The position numbers and the translations under genes are program-made. A stretch of 19,090 nt of DNA, taken from contig CAIXUF010000029.1 in NCBI GenBank assembly GCA_903922535.1, positions 1 to 19,090 on the forward strand, in the 5' to 3' direction. The stretch is from Candidatus Hydrogenedentota bacterium (GTDB taxonomy: Bacteria > Hydrogenedentota > Hydrogenedentia > Hydrogenedentiales > CAITNO01). Below the pieces are notes generated by a model. The model did not search any database, had not been told where the DNA came from, and saw nothing but the letters and a program-made list of their open reading frames with translations. Each line of letters opens with the position of its first letter. Position 1 is the first letter of the stretch. Below, one piece after another: positions 7,477 through 13,922 of this stretch.

Positions 7477-7992
7477 ATGCTGGAACGTGGTGTCATGGAC
7501 AATTTTAGGGAACACAACGGACTCTCCGCCACGGGCACAAAGTTGCTTGAGCGTCCGGGACGTTTAAGCCACGGTGCAAAGGTCAAGCGCGGCCAGCTCA
7601 CGGCGGTGCAGCAGGGCCGTTATGGCACCGGTCCGGCACCCTACGGGTACCGGCGGGGGCCTGACGAGAACAAACCGCTGGTAATAGACGACCGTGAGGC
7701 CGAAGTGGTCCGGATGATTTTCCGCGAATACCTCAACACCAAAAGCACCGGTAAAGTTGTCAACTATCTTCATAGCAAGGGTGTGTACACGCGCAAGGGC
7801 AACCGCTGGTCGCGCCAGGCGATAGCGATTATCCTTTCCAACCGCACCTATCGGGGCCGGGTAAGCTACGGCGAGGTGGAGACCGAAGGGCTCCACGAGC
7901 CGATTATCGAGCCGGCGCTCTTCTACAAGGCCAATGCGCTCAAAGAGCGCAAACGACGCCGCCGCAAGGGCGAGGATGACGCGGAAGACTGA
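7477..7992 (+). CDS. Solo 'Recombinase' DNA-binding domain protein (large serine recombinase without catalytic domain)
   Basis: 171 residues from this start. The body matches the Recombinase domain that follows the catalytic domain in large serine recombinases: a G-x-APYGYRR motif, then VIDDREAEVVRMIFREYL, an STGKVVNYLHSKGV helix pair, a W-S-R-Q-A-I-A-I-I-L-SNRTYRGR motif and a closing EPIIEP. The tail is strongly basic then acidic (RKRRRRKGEDDAED). The N-terminal resolvase domain with the catalytic Ser is absent, and nothing upstream in any frame supplies it. It should therefore bind DNA but not cut it. The frame is open from an ATG at 7408, which has AAGGA before it, but that site would lie upstream of the predicted transcription start. 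7477 has GGGCGG six bases upstream; 7495 is a third option. It could be a degraded mobile-element gene or a domesticated DNA-binding protein. A GCGGAA/TTCCGC hairpin spans the stop codon. Confidence 0.8.
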   Translation: MLERGVMDNFREHNGLSATGTKLLERPGRLSHGAKVKRGQLTAVQQGRYGTGPAPYGYRRGPDENKPLVIDDREAEVVRMIFREYLNTKSTGKVVNYLHSKGVYTRKGNRWSRQAIAIILSNRTYRGRVSYGEVETEGLHEPIIEPALFYKANALKERKRRRRKGEDDAED

Positions 7993-8124
7993 TTCCGCCG
8001 GTTCCAGCCAATCCGATTTCCCTCCCCTGACACCGTGGCAAGTGTTTTCCGTCACGGTTTTCTGGCGTGGAACATGCCGTACCGGATACAATTCCCCCAA
8101 ACCCTGAACCCCGGAGTGTCTGCC

Positions 8125-8670
8125 ATGCTGCTCGACCGTGAACAGGCTGTGCTGGCGGTAATCGACATCCAGGAGGTGCTGCTGCCGCAGGATGCGGCGG
8201 TGGCGGAAGCCTATCTGGCCAATGCGGCGAAAATGGTCCGTGCGGCGCGCGTGCTGGGGTTGCCGGTGCTGGTGACCGAGCAGTATCCCGAACGTCTCGG
8301 CGGAACGATTGACCGGGTCGCCGCGGAAATCGGGGGGCTGCCGCGCATCGCGAAGACCGAGTTTGGCTGCATGGGCAACCGGGAGTTTCGGAGCGCGCTG
8401 GCCGCGCTGGGCAGGCGTCAACTGCTGCTGGTGGGCATGGAGGCGCATGTCTGCGTTTCGCAGACGGCCCTTGCCGCCTTGGATGAAGGATACGAGGTAT
8501 TTGTTGCGGCCGATGCGGTGTCGTCGAGCACCGCGCCGGAGTATCGTTTCGGGATTGACCGCATGGCGCGGGCGGGCGCGGCGATGGTGTCGGTGCGGAT
8601 GGCGGTTTTTGAGCTGCTGCGCGTTTCGGGCACGCCTGAATTTAAAGCACTGCTTCCGTTGTTAAAATAG
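8125..8670 (+). CDS. Isochorismatase-like cysteine hydrolase
   Basis: 181 residues, typical for the family. The catalytic triad can be placed at Asp14 (AVIDIQ), Lys77 (RIAKTEFGC) and Cys110 (GMEAHVCV). The TEQYPERLGGT segment at 51-61 resembles the ISOC1/YcaC-like branch rather than true isochorismatases. Members hydrolyse amides or related bonds; the substrate is unknown. The start at 8125 has CGGAG eight bases upstream, and the frame extends 30 codons further without similarity. A possible -10 TACAAT at 8087-8092 suggests its own promoter. It ends 65 bases before mcsA; I see no functional link between the two. Confidence 0.92.
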   Translation: MLLDREQAVLAVIDIQEVLLPQDAAVAEAYLANAAKMVRAARVLGLPVLVTEQYPERLGGTIDRVAAEIGGLPRIAKTEFGCMGNREFRSALAALGRRQLLLVGMEAHVCVSQTALAALDEGYEVFVAADAVSSSTAPEYRFGIDRMARAGAAMVSVRMAVFELLRVSGTPEFKALLPLLK

Positions 8671-8735
8671 ATTGTGTTGCGTTTGGGAAGGGACCGGGGA
8701 CAAGATGGTATACTTGCGTTTGGAGGCTTAGAGAA

Positions 8736-9251
8736 ATGCAGTGCCAGAGGTGTCACAAGAACCCGGCGACCGTGCGCTACGCTGAGGTGGTGGACGGCAA
8801 ATCGGTGCATCAGGATTTATGCGCCGAATGCCTGTCGCGCTGCAAGCAGGACGTGTCGTCGGTGTTCACGCTGGGCACGGTCCGGCCGGCCGTGCGCGGC
8901 GGGGCCGCGCCCCAGCGCACCGTGACCCGGTCGCGCCGGGTCTGCCCGGTCTGCGCCGTGACACTGGACCGCATCGCCGAGACGGCGGTGGTCGGATGCC
9001 CCTCGTGCTACGCCGAGTTCGGGCAGGAGATTGAGTCCATTCTGGAGGGCTTGCACCGCGCGCTGCGCCACCAGGGGAAAGCGCCCCGCCTCGACACCTC
9101 CATTGCGCGCCTCTACTCTGATCTCCAGACCAAGCGCGTGCTCCTGCGCAGTGTGCTGCGTGCCGAGGACTACGAGCAGGCCGCGCGGCTGCGCGACGAG
9201 ATCCGGGGGCTGGAGTCCGGGCTGCGCCTGACTGAAGCGGGCACGGACTGA
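8736..9251 (+). CDS. mcsA: McsA-like zinc-finger/UVR protein (activator of protein-arginine kinase)
   Basis: 171 residues. Four CxxC pairs can be read: C3-C6, C29-C32, C70-C73 and C88-C91, matching the two zinc-binding modules of McsA. The C-terminal segment (about 128-160) carries a UVR motif (RAEDYEQAARLRDEI). In Bacillus McsA binds and activates the arginine kinase McsB within the CtsR/ClpC heat-shock system. All metal ligands are intact, so this protein should fold normally. The start has GGAGG nine bases upstream. The next gene begins three bases after the stop, so the two are co-transcribed. A TATACT box at 8709-8714 may be the -10 element, without a clear -35. No ctsR gene precedes it, unlike the Firmicutes operon. 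Confidence 0.92.
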   Translation: MQCQRCHKNPATVRYAEVVDGKSVHQDLCAECLSRCKQDVSSVFTLGTVRPAVRGGAAPQRTVTRSRRVCPVCAVTLDRIAETAVVGCPSCYAEFGQEIESILEGLHRALRHQGKAPRLDTSIARLYSDLQTKRVLLRSVLRAEDYEQAARLRDEIRGLESGLRLTEAGTD

Positions 9252-9254
9252 GCG

Positions 9255-10439
9255 ATGGCGGATGAAATGCAGACCGGCCGCGTTCCCGACTGGATTGGGG
9301 GCACCGCACCGGACCAGTGGATAGCCGTTGTGTCGGCCTGCACGCTGGCGCGCAATCTTTCCGATTTTGCCTTTCCCGCCCGCTGCGGCGAGGACGAACG
9401 TCATGCGGTGGAGGCGCGCGCGCTGGACGCCTTTGAGCGGATAAACCTGTTCGGGTCGGGCCGGTACCATGCGGCGGCGCGTCTGGACAGTCTGGCCTGG
9501 CAGTTTCTCGGCGAGCGGCGCATTGCCTCCCGGGAGATTCTGCAGGGACCGGCGAACCGCGGGGTTTACCTTGCCGAGTCGCAGGATTTCGGCATCATGG
9601 TGAACGGGTCCGACCATCTTGTCCTGCGCGTCTTGGCGGGCGGCATGGCGGTGCGCGACGCGTGGACCCGCGCCGGCACGGCGGACGACGGGCTTGCGTG
9701 CCTGCTCGGTTTTGCATGGCAGGAGCGGCTGGGCTTTCTCACATCGCGGCTGGGCATGGTGGGCACGGGGCTGCGCGCCTCGGTGCTGCTGCACCTGCCC
9801 GCGATCAAGCTGCTGGGTGCGCCCGAAGACACGGCCGCCCGCATCCGGCACCGCGGCGTGGAGCTGTTCGGTGTGGCCGGGGGCGATTTTGGCGCGGTGG
9901 GCACGTCGCTCTGGTCCGGCGAAATGGCGCCGCCCGGCCTGCCGCCCATTCCAGGCACCGAAACACAGGCGCTTCAGTGTCTGCTGACCGACCTTGAGGG
10001 TGCGGTTTGCACGGCGCCGAAGAGTGCCGTGGGCAACCTTTACCTGCTGGTCAACCAGGAGACCCTTGGAATCTCGGAAGAGGAAATCCTGTTCCGCGTC
10101 GGCCATGCGGCGGTGGAAATCGTCCAGGAAGAGGAGCGTTCGCGCGCGCTGCTGATGAAGCGGGGCGCGCTGGAGGTTGCGGACCGCGCCTCCCGGGCCA
10201 TGGCGGTTGCGCGCGGCGCGCGCCTGCTGGGTTTTGGCGAGGCGCTGGAGCTGCTTTCCGCATTGCGCCTGGGTGCGGCCCTGGGCCTCGTGGAGGGGGG
10301 GCTGAGCCCGCAGAAGCTTTCCGGGGCGCTGCTGGCGGCGCAGGCCGCCCATCTTGTGCTGGGCCGGGGTGCGGGCTCCGACCCGCGCTCACTCGCCATC
10401 GAGCGCGCCAAACTGTTCCGCGAAACGTTCTCGGCGTAA
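9255..10439 (+). CDS. mcsB: McsB-family protein-arginine kinase homologue with catalytic residues lost (probable pseudokinase)
   Basis: 394 residues, longer than usual (about 350-365). Family identity is clear from LARNL (31-35), SDHL (119-122), QERLGFLTS (156-164), GTGLRASVLLHLPA (170-183), NQETLGISEEEI (267-278) and its place after mcsA. Against the Bacillus/Geobacillus McsB pattern, the active site is gone. The SSRIR ATP-binding segment reads VSACT (26-30), the substrate-binding NEEDH reads NGSDH (117-121), DHIR reads DHLV, the catalytic TSCPTN reads TSRLGM (163-168) and RGTYGEGSEA is not recognisable. Of the phosphate-binding arginines only the one in GLRAS remains obvious. About 44 extra residues lie between the LPA helix and the NQxTLG motif. 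The reading frame is intact and long, which argues for a conserved non-catalytic role such as scaffold or regulator rather than decay. The comparison is from memory of the family pattern. Confidence 0.88.
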   Translation: MADEMQTGRVPDWIGGTAPDQWIAVVSACTLARNLSDFAFPARCGEDERHAVEARALDAFERINLFGSGRYHAAARLDSLAWQFLGERRIASREILQGPANRGVYLAESQDFGIMVNGSDHLVLRVLAGGMAVRDAWTRAGTADDGLACLLGFAWQERLGFLTSRLGMVGTGLRASVLLHLPAIKLLGAPEDTAARIRHRGVELFGVAGGDFGAVGTSLWSGEMAPPGLPPIPGTETQALQCLLTDLEGAVCTAPKSAVGNLYLLVNQETLGISEEEILFRVGHAAVEIVQEEERSRALLMKRGALEVADRASRAMAVARGARLLGFGEALELLSALRLGAALGLVEGGLSPQKLSGALLAAQAAHLVLGRGAGSDPRSLAIERAKLFRETFSA

Positions 10440-10490
10440 AAGGCCGCAGGTTTTGTGCGGAGATGCCTGAGAGCGCAGGAGATGCCCCGT

Positions 10491-11150
10491 ATGGCAAAAC
10501 AGTTTACGGAGTGGGGAAGGCAGGTGTTGAGCGGGGCGCGCGGTGAGGCCGGCCGGCTGGGCAGCGACTACGTTCGGACAGAGCATATCCTGCTTGCACT
10601 CTGCCGGGATCCGGAAAACACGGCGGTGCGCGCGTTTGCGGGCTTGGGGGTGGATGTCCATGCGCTGACGGCCGCAATTGACCGGCAGGTGCAGCCCGGG
10701 CCTCCGACCCGGGATGTTGATGACCTCCCATTCACGCCGCGCGCGAAGAGGGTGGTGGAACTGGCGATTGAGGAGTCGAACCGGTTAAATCAAGACTATA
10801 TCGGCACGGAGCATCTGCTGCTCGGGCTGCTTAAAGAGGGCGGGGGCCTCGCCGCCGAAATGCTGCTGGATCGGGGGATCGACCCAGTCGGCGTGCAGGC
10901 CGAAATCGAGCGCCTTACAGAACCCGGCATTCCCGCGGCAGCCAGGGACGACTTTGCCCTCACGCCGCGTGTGAGGGAAGCGCTCGAACTGGCGCGCGCC
11001 GAGATGGAACGGGAGCGGGAGTCCGCCTTTCGCAATGGGGAGCATGAAAGGGCGGCATGGTGGCAGAGCAGGGAGCGAACGCTCCTTTCGCTGTTCGACA
11101 AACCGCGACGTGAAGGAAATGGTGCCCGACCCGGCGGAGAGGCTGACTAG
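10491..11150 (+). CDS. Stand-alone ClpC-like N-domain protein with UVR motif, no AAA+ ATPase
   Basis: 219 residues. Two Clp_N repeats: residues 4-67 (FTEWGRQVLS, then RTEHILLAL) and 81-143 (FTPRAKRVVE, then GTEHLLLGL). They correspond to the ClpC N-domain that recruits substrates. Glu31 and Glu107, in the two TEH motifs, match E32 and E106 of Bacillus subtilis ClpC, which bind phospho-arginine. After a short linker, about 168-200 form a UVR-like helix pair (NGEHERAAWWQSRE), comparable to the middle domain of ClpC or the end of McsA. The protein then stops; no Walker motifs follow in any frame before the next gene. A frameshifted ClpC is therefore unlikely. The start at 10491 has AGGAG nine bases upstream; a GTG at 10455 and an ATG at 10482 are also in frame. 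It follows the McsB gene by 51 bases and probably shares its mRNA. Confidence 0.88.
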   Translation: MAKQFTEWGRQVLSGARGEAGRLGSDYVRTEHILLALCRDPENTAVRAFAGLGVDVHALTAAIDRQVQPGPPTRDVDDLPFTPRAKRVVELAIEESNRLNQDYIGTEHLLLGLLKEGGGLAAEMLLDRGIDPVGVQAEIERLTEPGIPAAARDDFALTPRVREALELARAEMERERESAFRNGEHERAAWWQSRERTLLSLFDKPRREGNGARPGGEAD

Positions 11151-11475
11151 AACAGCTTATGGCCCGTCCGTTGTCTTGAAGAAGAGGCGCAAGCCTCAAC
11201 GGGCGTCTTCAGATTCATGGACACTATGGACGAAATGGACTGTATGGACGGTATGGACAGAGTGAGCACCATCTGCCTGGCACGTCTGTCCAATGTCCAT
11301 GTCGGTCCATGCCGTCCATGCCGTCCATGAAGAAACGTGCTTCAAGAATCCTGCGACCTGCTCTTTCACTGCCGTCCACCCCTTGCGCAGTCGGGGATGC
11401 GCAGACCATAATTGACCATGAAATTCGGCAGAAGTGCCTCGGGATGGCCCGGACATTTGGCGATGGGAGTTTCTG
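11151..11475. other. Non-coding region between the Mcs/Clp module and the GH32 gene
   Basis: 325 bases. It holds a small hairpin with a GCAA loop (GAGGC 11184-11188, GCCTC 11193-11197), the phased ATGGAC/GTCCAT arrays (11214-11331) and a weak candidate promoter for the GH32 gene (TTGCGC 11383-11388, 18 bases, CATAAT 11407-11412). No gene is seen; short frames through the arrays only translate the repeat (Trp-Thr units). Confidence 0.6.
11214..11331. repeat. 9-nt-phased ATGGAC array facing an inverted GTCCAT array
   Basis: ATGGAC occurs five times at exactly 9-base spacing (11217, 11226, 11235, 11244, 11253). After a gap of 36 bases, GTCCAT occurs at 11295, 11305, 11314 and 11323, with a degenerate copy GTCCAA at 11288. 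The ends pair exactly (TTCATGGAC 11214-11222 with GTCCATGAA 11323-11331). Many registers of pairing are possible, so RNA or single-stranded DNA would form a long, slippery hairpin. Confidence 0.85.
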
Positions 11476-12984
11476 ATGAGTTCTTGTTTGTTCCTCTTGT
11501 TTGTGGCTGTTGCCGGGGCGGTTCCCGAGGCAAAGTCGCCTCCCGTGGAAATCACCCGCGAGACGGTGTTGGCCGAGGCCAATGCCGCCGTGGAACGCGC
11601 GACGGCCCAGGCGGAGCGCGACCCCCTGCGGCCCATTTACCACGTCACCGCCGCCGCGCGCTTCATCAATGATCCCAACGGCCCGGTCTGCTTCAACGGC
11701 GAATACCACGTGTTCTTTCAGCATCTGCCCCACTGGGGGGAGCGGCAGAACGGAGGTCCCGTGTGGGGGCATGCCGTGAGCACCGACATGGTCCATTGGC
11801 GTCATCTGCCCATCGCCCTGGCGCCCATGCCGGGCACCTGTGACGCCGAGGCCATTGCCTCCGGCTGCTGTGTGATTGACGGGGAAACGCCGACGATCAT
11901 TTACACCGGTGTGGGCAATGGAAAACAAACCCAATGCCTGGCCACGAGCGGCGACAATCTTCGTACCTGGCAGAAGTATGCCGGCAATCCGGTCATCCCG
12001 GAAAGGCCCGCGCTGGAGGGGCTCGACGACGGCTTCCGCGACCCCTGTGCCTGGCGCGAGGGAAATGAGTGGCGCTTGCTGGCGGGGTCAGGCTTCAAGG
12101 GACGGGGCGGCACGGTGCTGCTCTACCGGTCGTCGGACCTCCGCAAATGGGAATTCCTTGGGCCGCTGTGCACCGGCATGGGCGAGCGCTGTTTTCAGTG
12201 GGAGTGTCCCACCTTCTTTCCTTTGGGCGACCGGCACGTGCTGATCGTTTCGCCCCTGTACCGCGATGCCCCCGGCTTGCGCGGCATGGTTGAATACGCT
12301 GTCGGCGCGTACAAGGAGAACCGTTTTGAACCGGGGCCCTGGCAGCCGGTTGACCTGGGCGGGCCCACCGTCTATTACGCCCCGAACAGCTTTTCCGACC
12401 CCAACGGCCGCCGCATGCTCTGGGGCTGGATCATGGCGGACCGTCCGGTTGAAGCCGGATGGAGCCATTGTCTGTCCCTGCCGCGCGTGCTGACGCTGGC
12501 GGAGGACGGCATGTTGCGGTATGAACCCGCGCCGGAGCTGGCCGCGCTGCGCCGGAACGCGAAACTGCGTGAAAACCTCCTGCTGGAGCCCGGCAAGGAA
12601 GTTGTGTTGGCATCGGCCGTGGGGCTGCACGAAGAGATTCAGGCGCAAATTGCGCTGGACGGGGCAACACGGGTTGAACTGCGATTCAGGCGCTCCTCCG
12701 GAGGACAGGCTTTCATCCCAATGGCGTATGACGTCGCCGCCGGGAAATTGGTATTCGGGGACAAGCAGGCTGATTTCAAACTCGGGCCGGATGAAAAGAC
12801 GCTGGATTTGCGCCTGTTCATTGACGGCTGTGTTGGCGAAGTGTATGTGAATGGACGGGCCTGTTTCAGCAACATACTGCCTTTTGAGGGAGATAAGACC
12901 AGTGTTTCGTTGCTGGCTACCGGGGGCGCGGCCCAGGCGGAACATGTTGCGCTTTGGGAAATGGAATCGATCTGGGCAAAGTAA
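11476..12984 (+). CDS. Secreted glycoside hydrolase family 32 enzyme (beta-fructosidase/levanase/invertase type)
   Basis: 502 residues. GH32 enzymes cleave beta-fructosides such as sucrose, inulin or levan through a retaining mechanism. All three signature motifs are present: FINDPNG with the nucleophile Asp66, FRDP with Asp189, and WECP with the acid/base Glu243. The five-bladed propeller occupies about 52-350, and the C-terminal beta-sandwich (about 365-495, including RSSGGQAF and LFIDGCVGEVYVNG) is complete. A short signal peptide, MSSCLFLLFVAVAGA, indicates export. The start at 11476 is preceded by GGGAG six bases upstream; the frame continues 14 codons further upstream, but the signal peptide favours this start. 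Substrate choice (sucrose versus fructan) cannot be decided. No fructokinase, SusCD pair or transporter is in the window. Confidence 0.95.
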   Translation: MSSCLFLLFVAVAGAVPEAKSPPVEITRETVLAEANAAVERATAQAERDPLRPIYHVTAAARFINDPNGPVCFNGEYHVFFQHLPHWGERQNGGPVWGHAVSTDMVHWRHLPIALAPMPGTCDAEAIASGCCVIDGETPTIIYTGVGNGKQTQCLATSGDNLRTWQKYAGNPVIPERPALEGLDDGFRDPCAWREGNEWRLLAGSGFKGRGGTVLLYRSSDLRKWEFLGPLCTGMGERCFQWECPTFFPLGDRHVLIVSPLYRDAPGLRGMVEYAVGAYKENRFEPGPWQPVDLGGPTVYYAPNSFSDPNGRRMLWGWIMADRPVEAGWSHCLSLPRVLTLAEDGMLRYEPAPELAALRRNAKLRENLLLEPGKEVVLASAVGLHEEIQAQIALDGATRVELRFRRSSGGQAFIPMAYDVAAGKLVFGDKQADFKLGPDEKTLDLRLFIDGCVGEVYVNGRACFSNILPFEGDKTSVSLLATGGAAQAEHVALWEMESIWAK

Positions 12985-13056
12985 GGGTGCCTGCCAATCC
13001 CTTTTGTCCGAATACCCCAGGGGTCTTCGAGCCTCCTTTTTCCCTCAAATGCGGTG

Positions 13057-13086
13057 TTGCCGAAAATCAGGCGGTCATGGTAGGAT
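13057..13086 (+). promoter_or_regulatory. Candidate promoter for the DUF4160/DUF2442 pair
   Basis: TTGCCG (13057-13062) and TAGGAT (13081-13086) are 18 bases apart, about 90 bases before the DUF4160 start. Match to consensus is moderate. Confidence 0.35.
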
Positions 13087-13178
13087 GATCTTGGCGCGAC
13101 ACGGAGAGCGCGGTGAGATTCGTTGAGTACAAGCCCTGCGGGCAACTCGGGCCCGTAGTCGCAATAGGAACATGGGCG

Positions 13179-13436
13179 ATGCCTGTCATCAGCCGGTTCT
13201 TTGGCGTCATTGTCTATATGTACTGGCGGGACCACGTTCCTCCGCATTTCCATGCGAAGTATCAAGACTAAGAGGCTGCCATCACCATTGAAACAGGCGA
13301 GGTCTCGGGCCAACTGCCACGAAGGGCGCTTGCCATGATTGAGGAGTGGAGACGAGCGCACAGGGAAGATTTGCTGGAAGACTGGAAATTGGCGGAACAG
13401 AAGAGAGTGCTCAAACGTATCGAGCCGCTGGAGTGA
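13179..13436 (+). pseudogene. DUF4160 protein, interrupted by an in-frame stop
   Basis: 86 codons in one frame. The first part reads MPVISRFFGVIVYMYWRDHV then PPHFHAKYQD, the DUF4160 signature. Codon 31 is TAA (13269-13271), where the family has a residue such as Tyr or Gly. The frame then continues with EAAITIETGEVSGQLPRRAL, a helix EEWRRAHREDLLEDW and a normal TGA at 13434. There is no frameshift, so one base change explains the break. It is followed four bases later by a DUF2442 gene, the usual partner; the pair is often described as toxin-antitoxin-like, though its function is not established. Either the gene is recently inactivated, or the base is a sequencing/assembly error. Restart at the ATG of the second half (MIEEW) would give only the last helix. 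Confidence 0.85.
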
Positions 13437-13440
13437 CAGT

Positions 13441-13686
13441 ATGTTCTTGCACGTGCGGGAAGCAAAGTATCTCCACGATTACGTGGTGTGGATTCGGTTC
13501 AACGACGGGGCTGAAGGCGAGATTGACCTGGAACCGGAGCTTGAAGGAGAAGTCTTCGGTCCTTTGAGGGACCGCGACCTTTTCAGGCGGTTCCGTGTGG
13601 ACCCGGAAATCGAGACCCTCGTATGGGAAAACGGCGCGGATCTTGCCCCCGAATTTCTCTACGAGAACATGCGCGTTTGCGCGTAG
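13441..13686 (+). CDS. DUF2442 domain protein
   Basis: 81 residues, the usual length. It shows the family pattern: a start similar to VREAKYLHDYVVWIRFNDG, then EGEIDLEPELEGEVFGPLRD and a late ETLVWENGADLAPEFLYENM. DUF2442 proteins are small, commonly encoded next to DUF4160 proteins, and are thought to be antitoxin-like or DNA-binding partners; this is not proven. The start at 13441 lies four bases after the DUF4160 stop, so translation is probably coupled. The gene is intact although its partner is broken. If the pair is a toxin-antitoxin system with DUF4160 as toxin, loss of the toxin and survival of the antitoxin would be the expected order. Confidence 0.9.
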   Translation: MFLHVREAKYLHDYVVWIRFNDGAEGEIDLEPELEGEVFGPLRDRDLFRRFRVDPEIETLVWENGADLAPEFLYENMRVCA

Positions 13687-13860
13687 TCCGCACCGATTCG
13701 GCGGGGCGCCCGACATCCCGCCCCCGCACATGTGATCCGTGTCCGAGTCTTGTTTCTATAGATAATGGGAAAGCGTCCCCATCTTCCCAAGGAAGCAGCC
13801 CCAAAGACCCGATATTCCGCCCCCGCATGGGCGAGTTATATTCACCTCTTATCCCCGGTA

Positions 13861-13886
13861 GAAAGGGGGCGGCACCCCTTTCTTAG
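13861..13886. terminator. Hairpin between convergent genes (possible terminator)
   Basis: GAAAGGGG (13861-13868) pairs with CCCCTTTC (13875-13882) around a 6-base loop, followed by TTAG. It lies between the DUF2442 gene and the end of the minus-strand SGNH gene. The U-run is poor, so termination is only plausible. Confidence 0.4.
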
Positions 13887-13922
13887 AGAGCACGCCCCCA
13901 CGGCAACATCATGGCCAGTCAG

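Noticed and set aside
8817..10352. 511-codon minus-strand frame across mcsA and mcsB
   Set aside because: Composition (Arg/Gln/His/Ala) and lack of any motif mark it as an antisense shadow of two well-supported genes.
10440..11150. Frameshifted remnant of a full-length ClpC
   Set aside because: No Walker A/B or AAA+ segment can be read in any frame between this gene and the GH32 gene, and the UVR part follows the N-domain directly in the same frame.
11214..11331. CRISPR array
   Set aside because: The unit is only 6 bases with 3-base spacers, and the second half is inverted; there are no cas genes.
13339..13440. N-terminal extension of the DUF2442 gene from 13339
   Set aside because: This stretch overlaps the DUF4160 coding frame, and the family start fits ATG at 13441.
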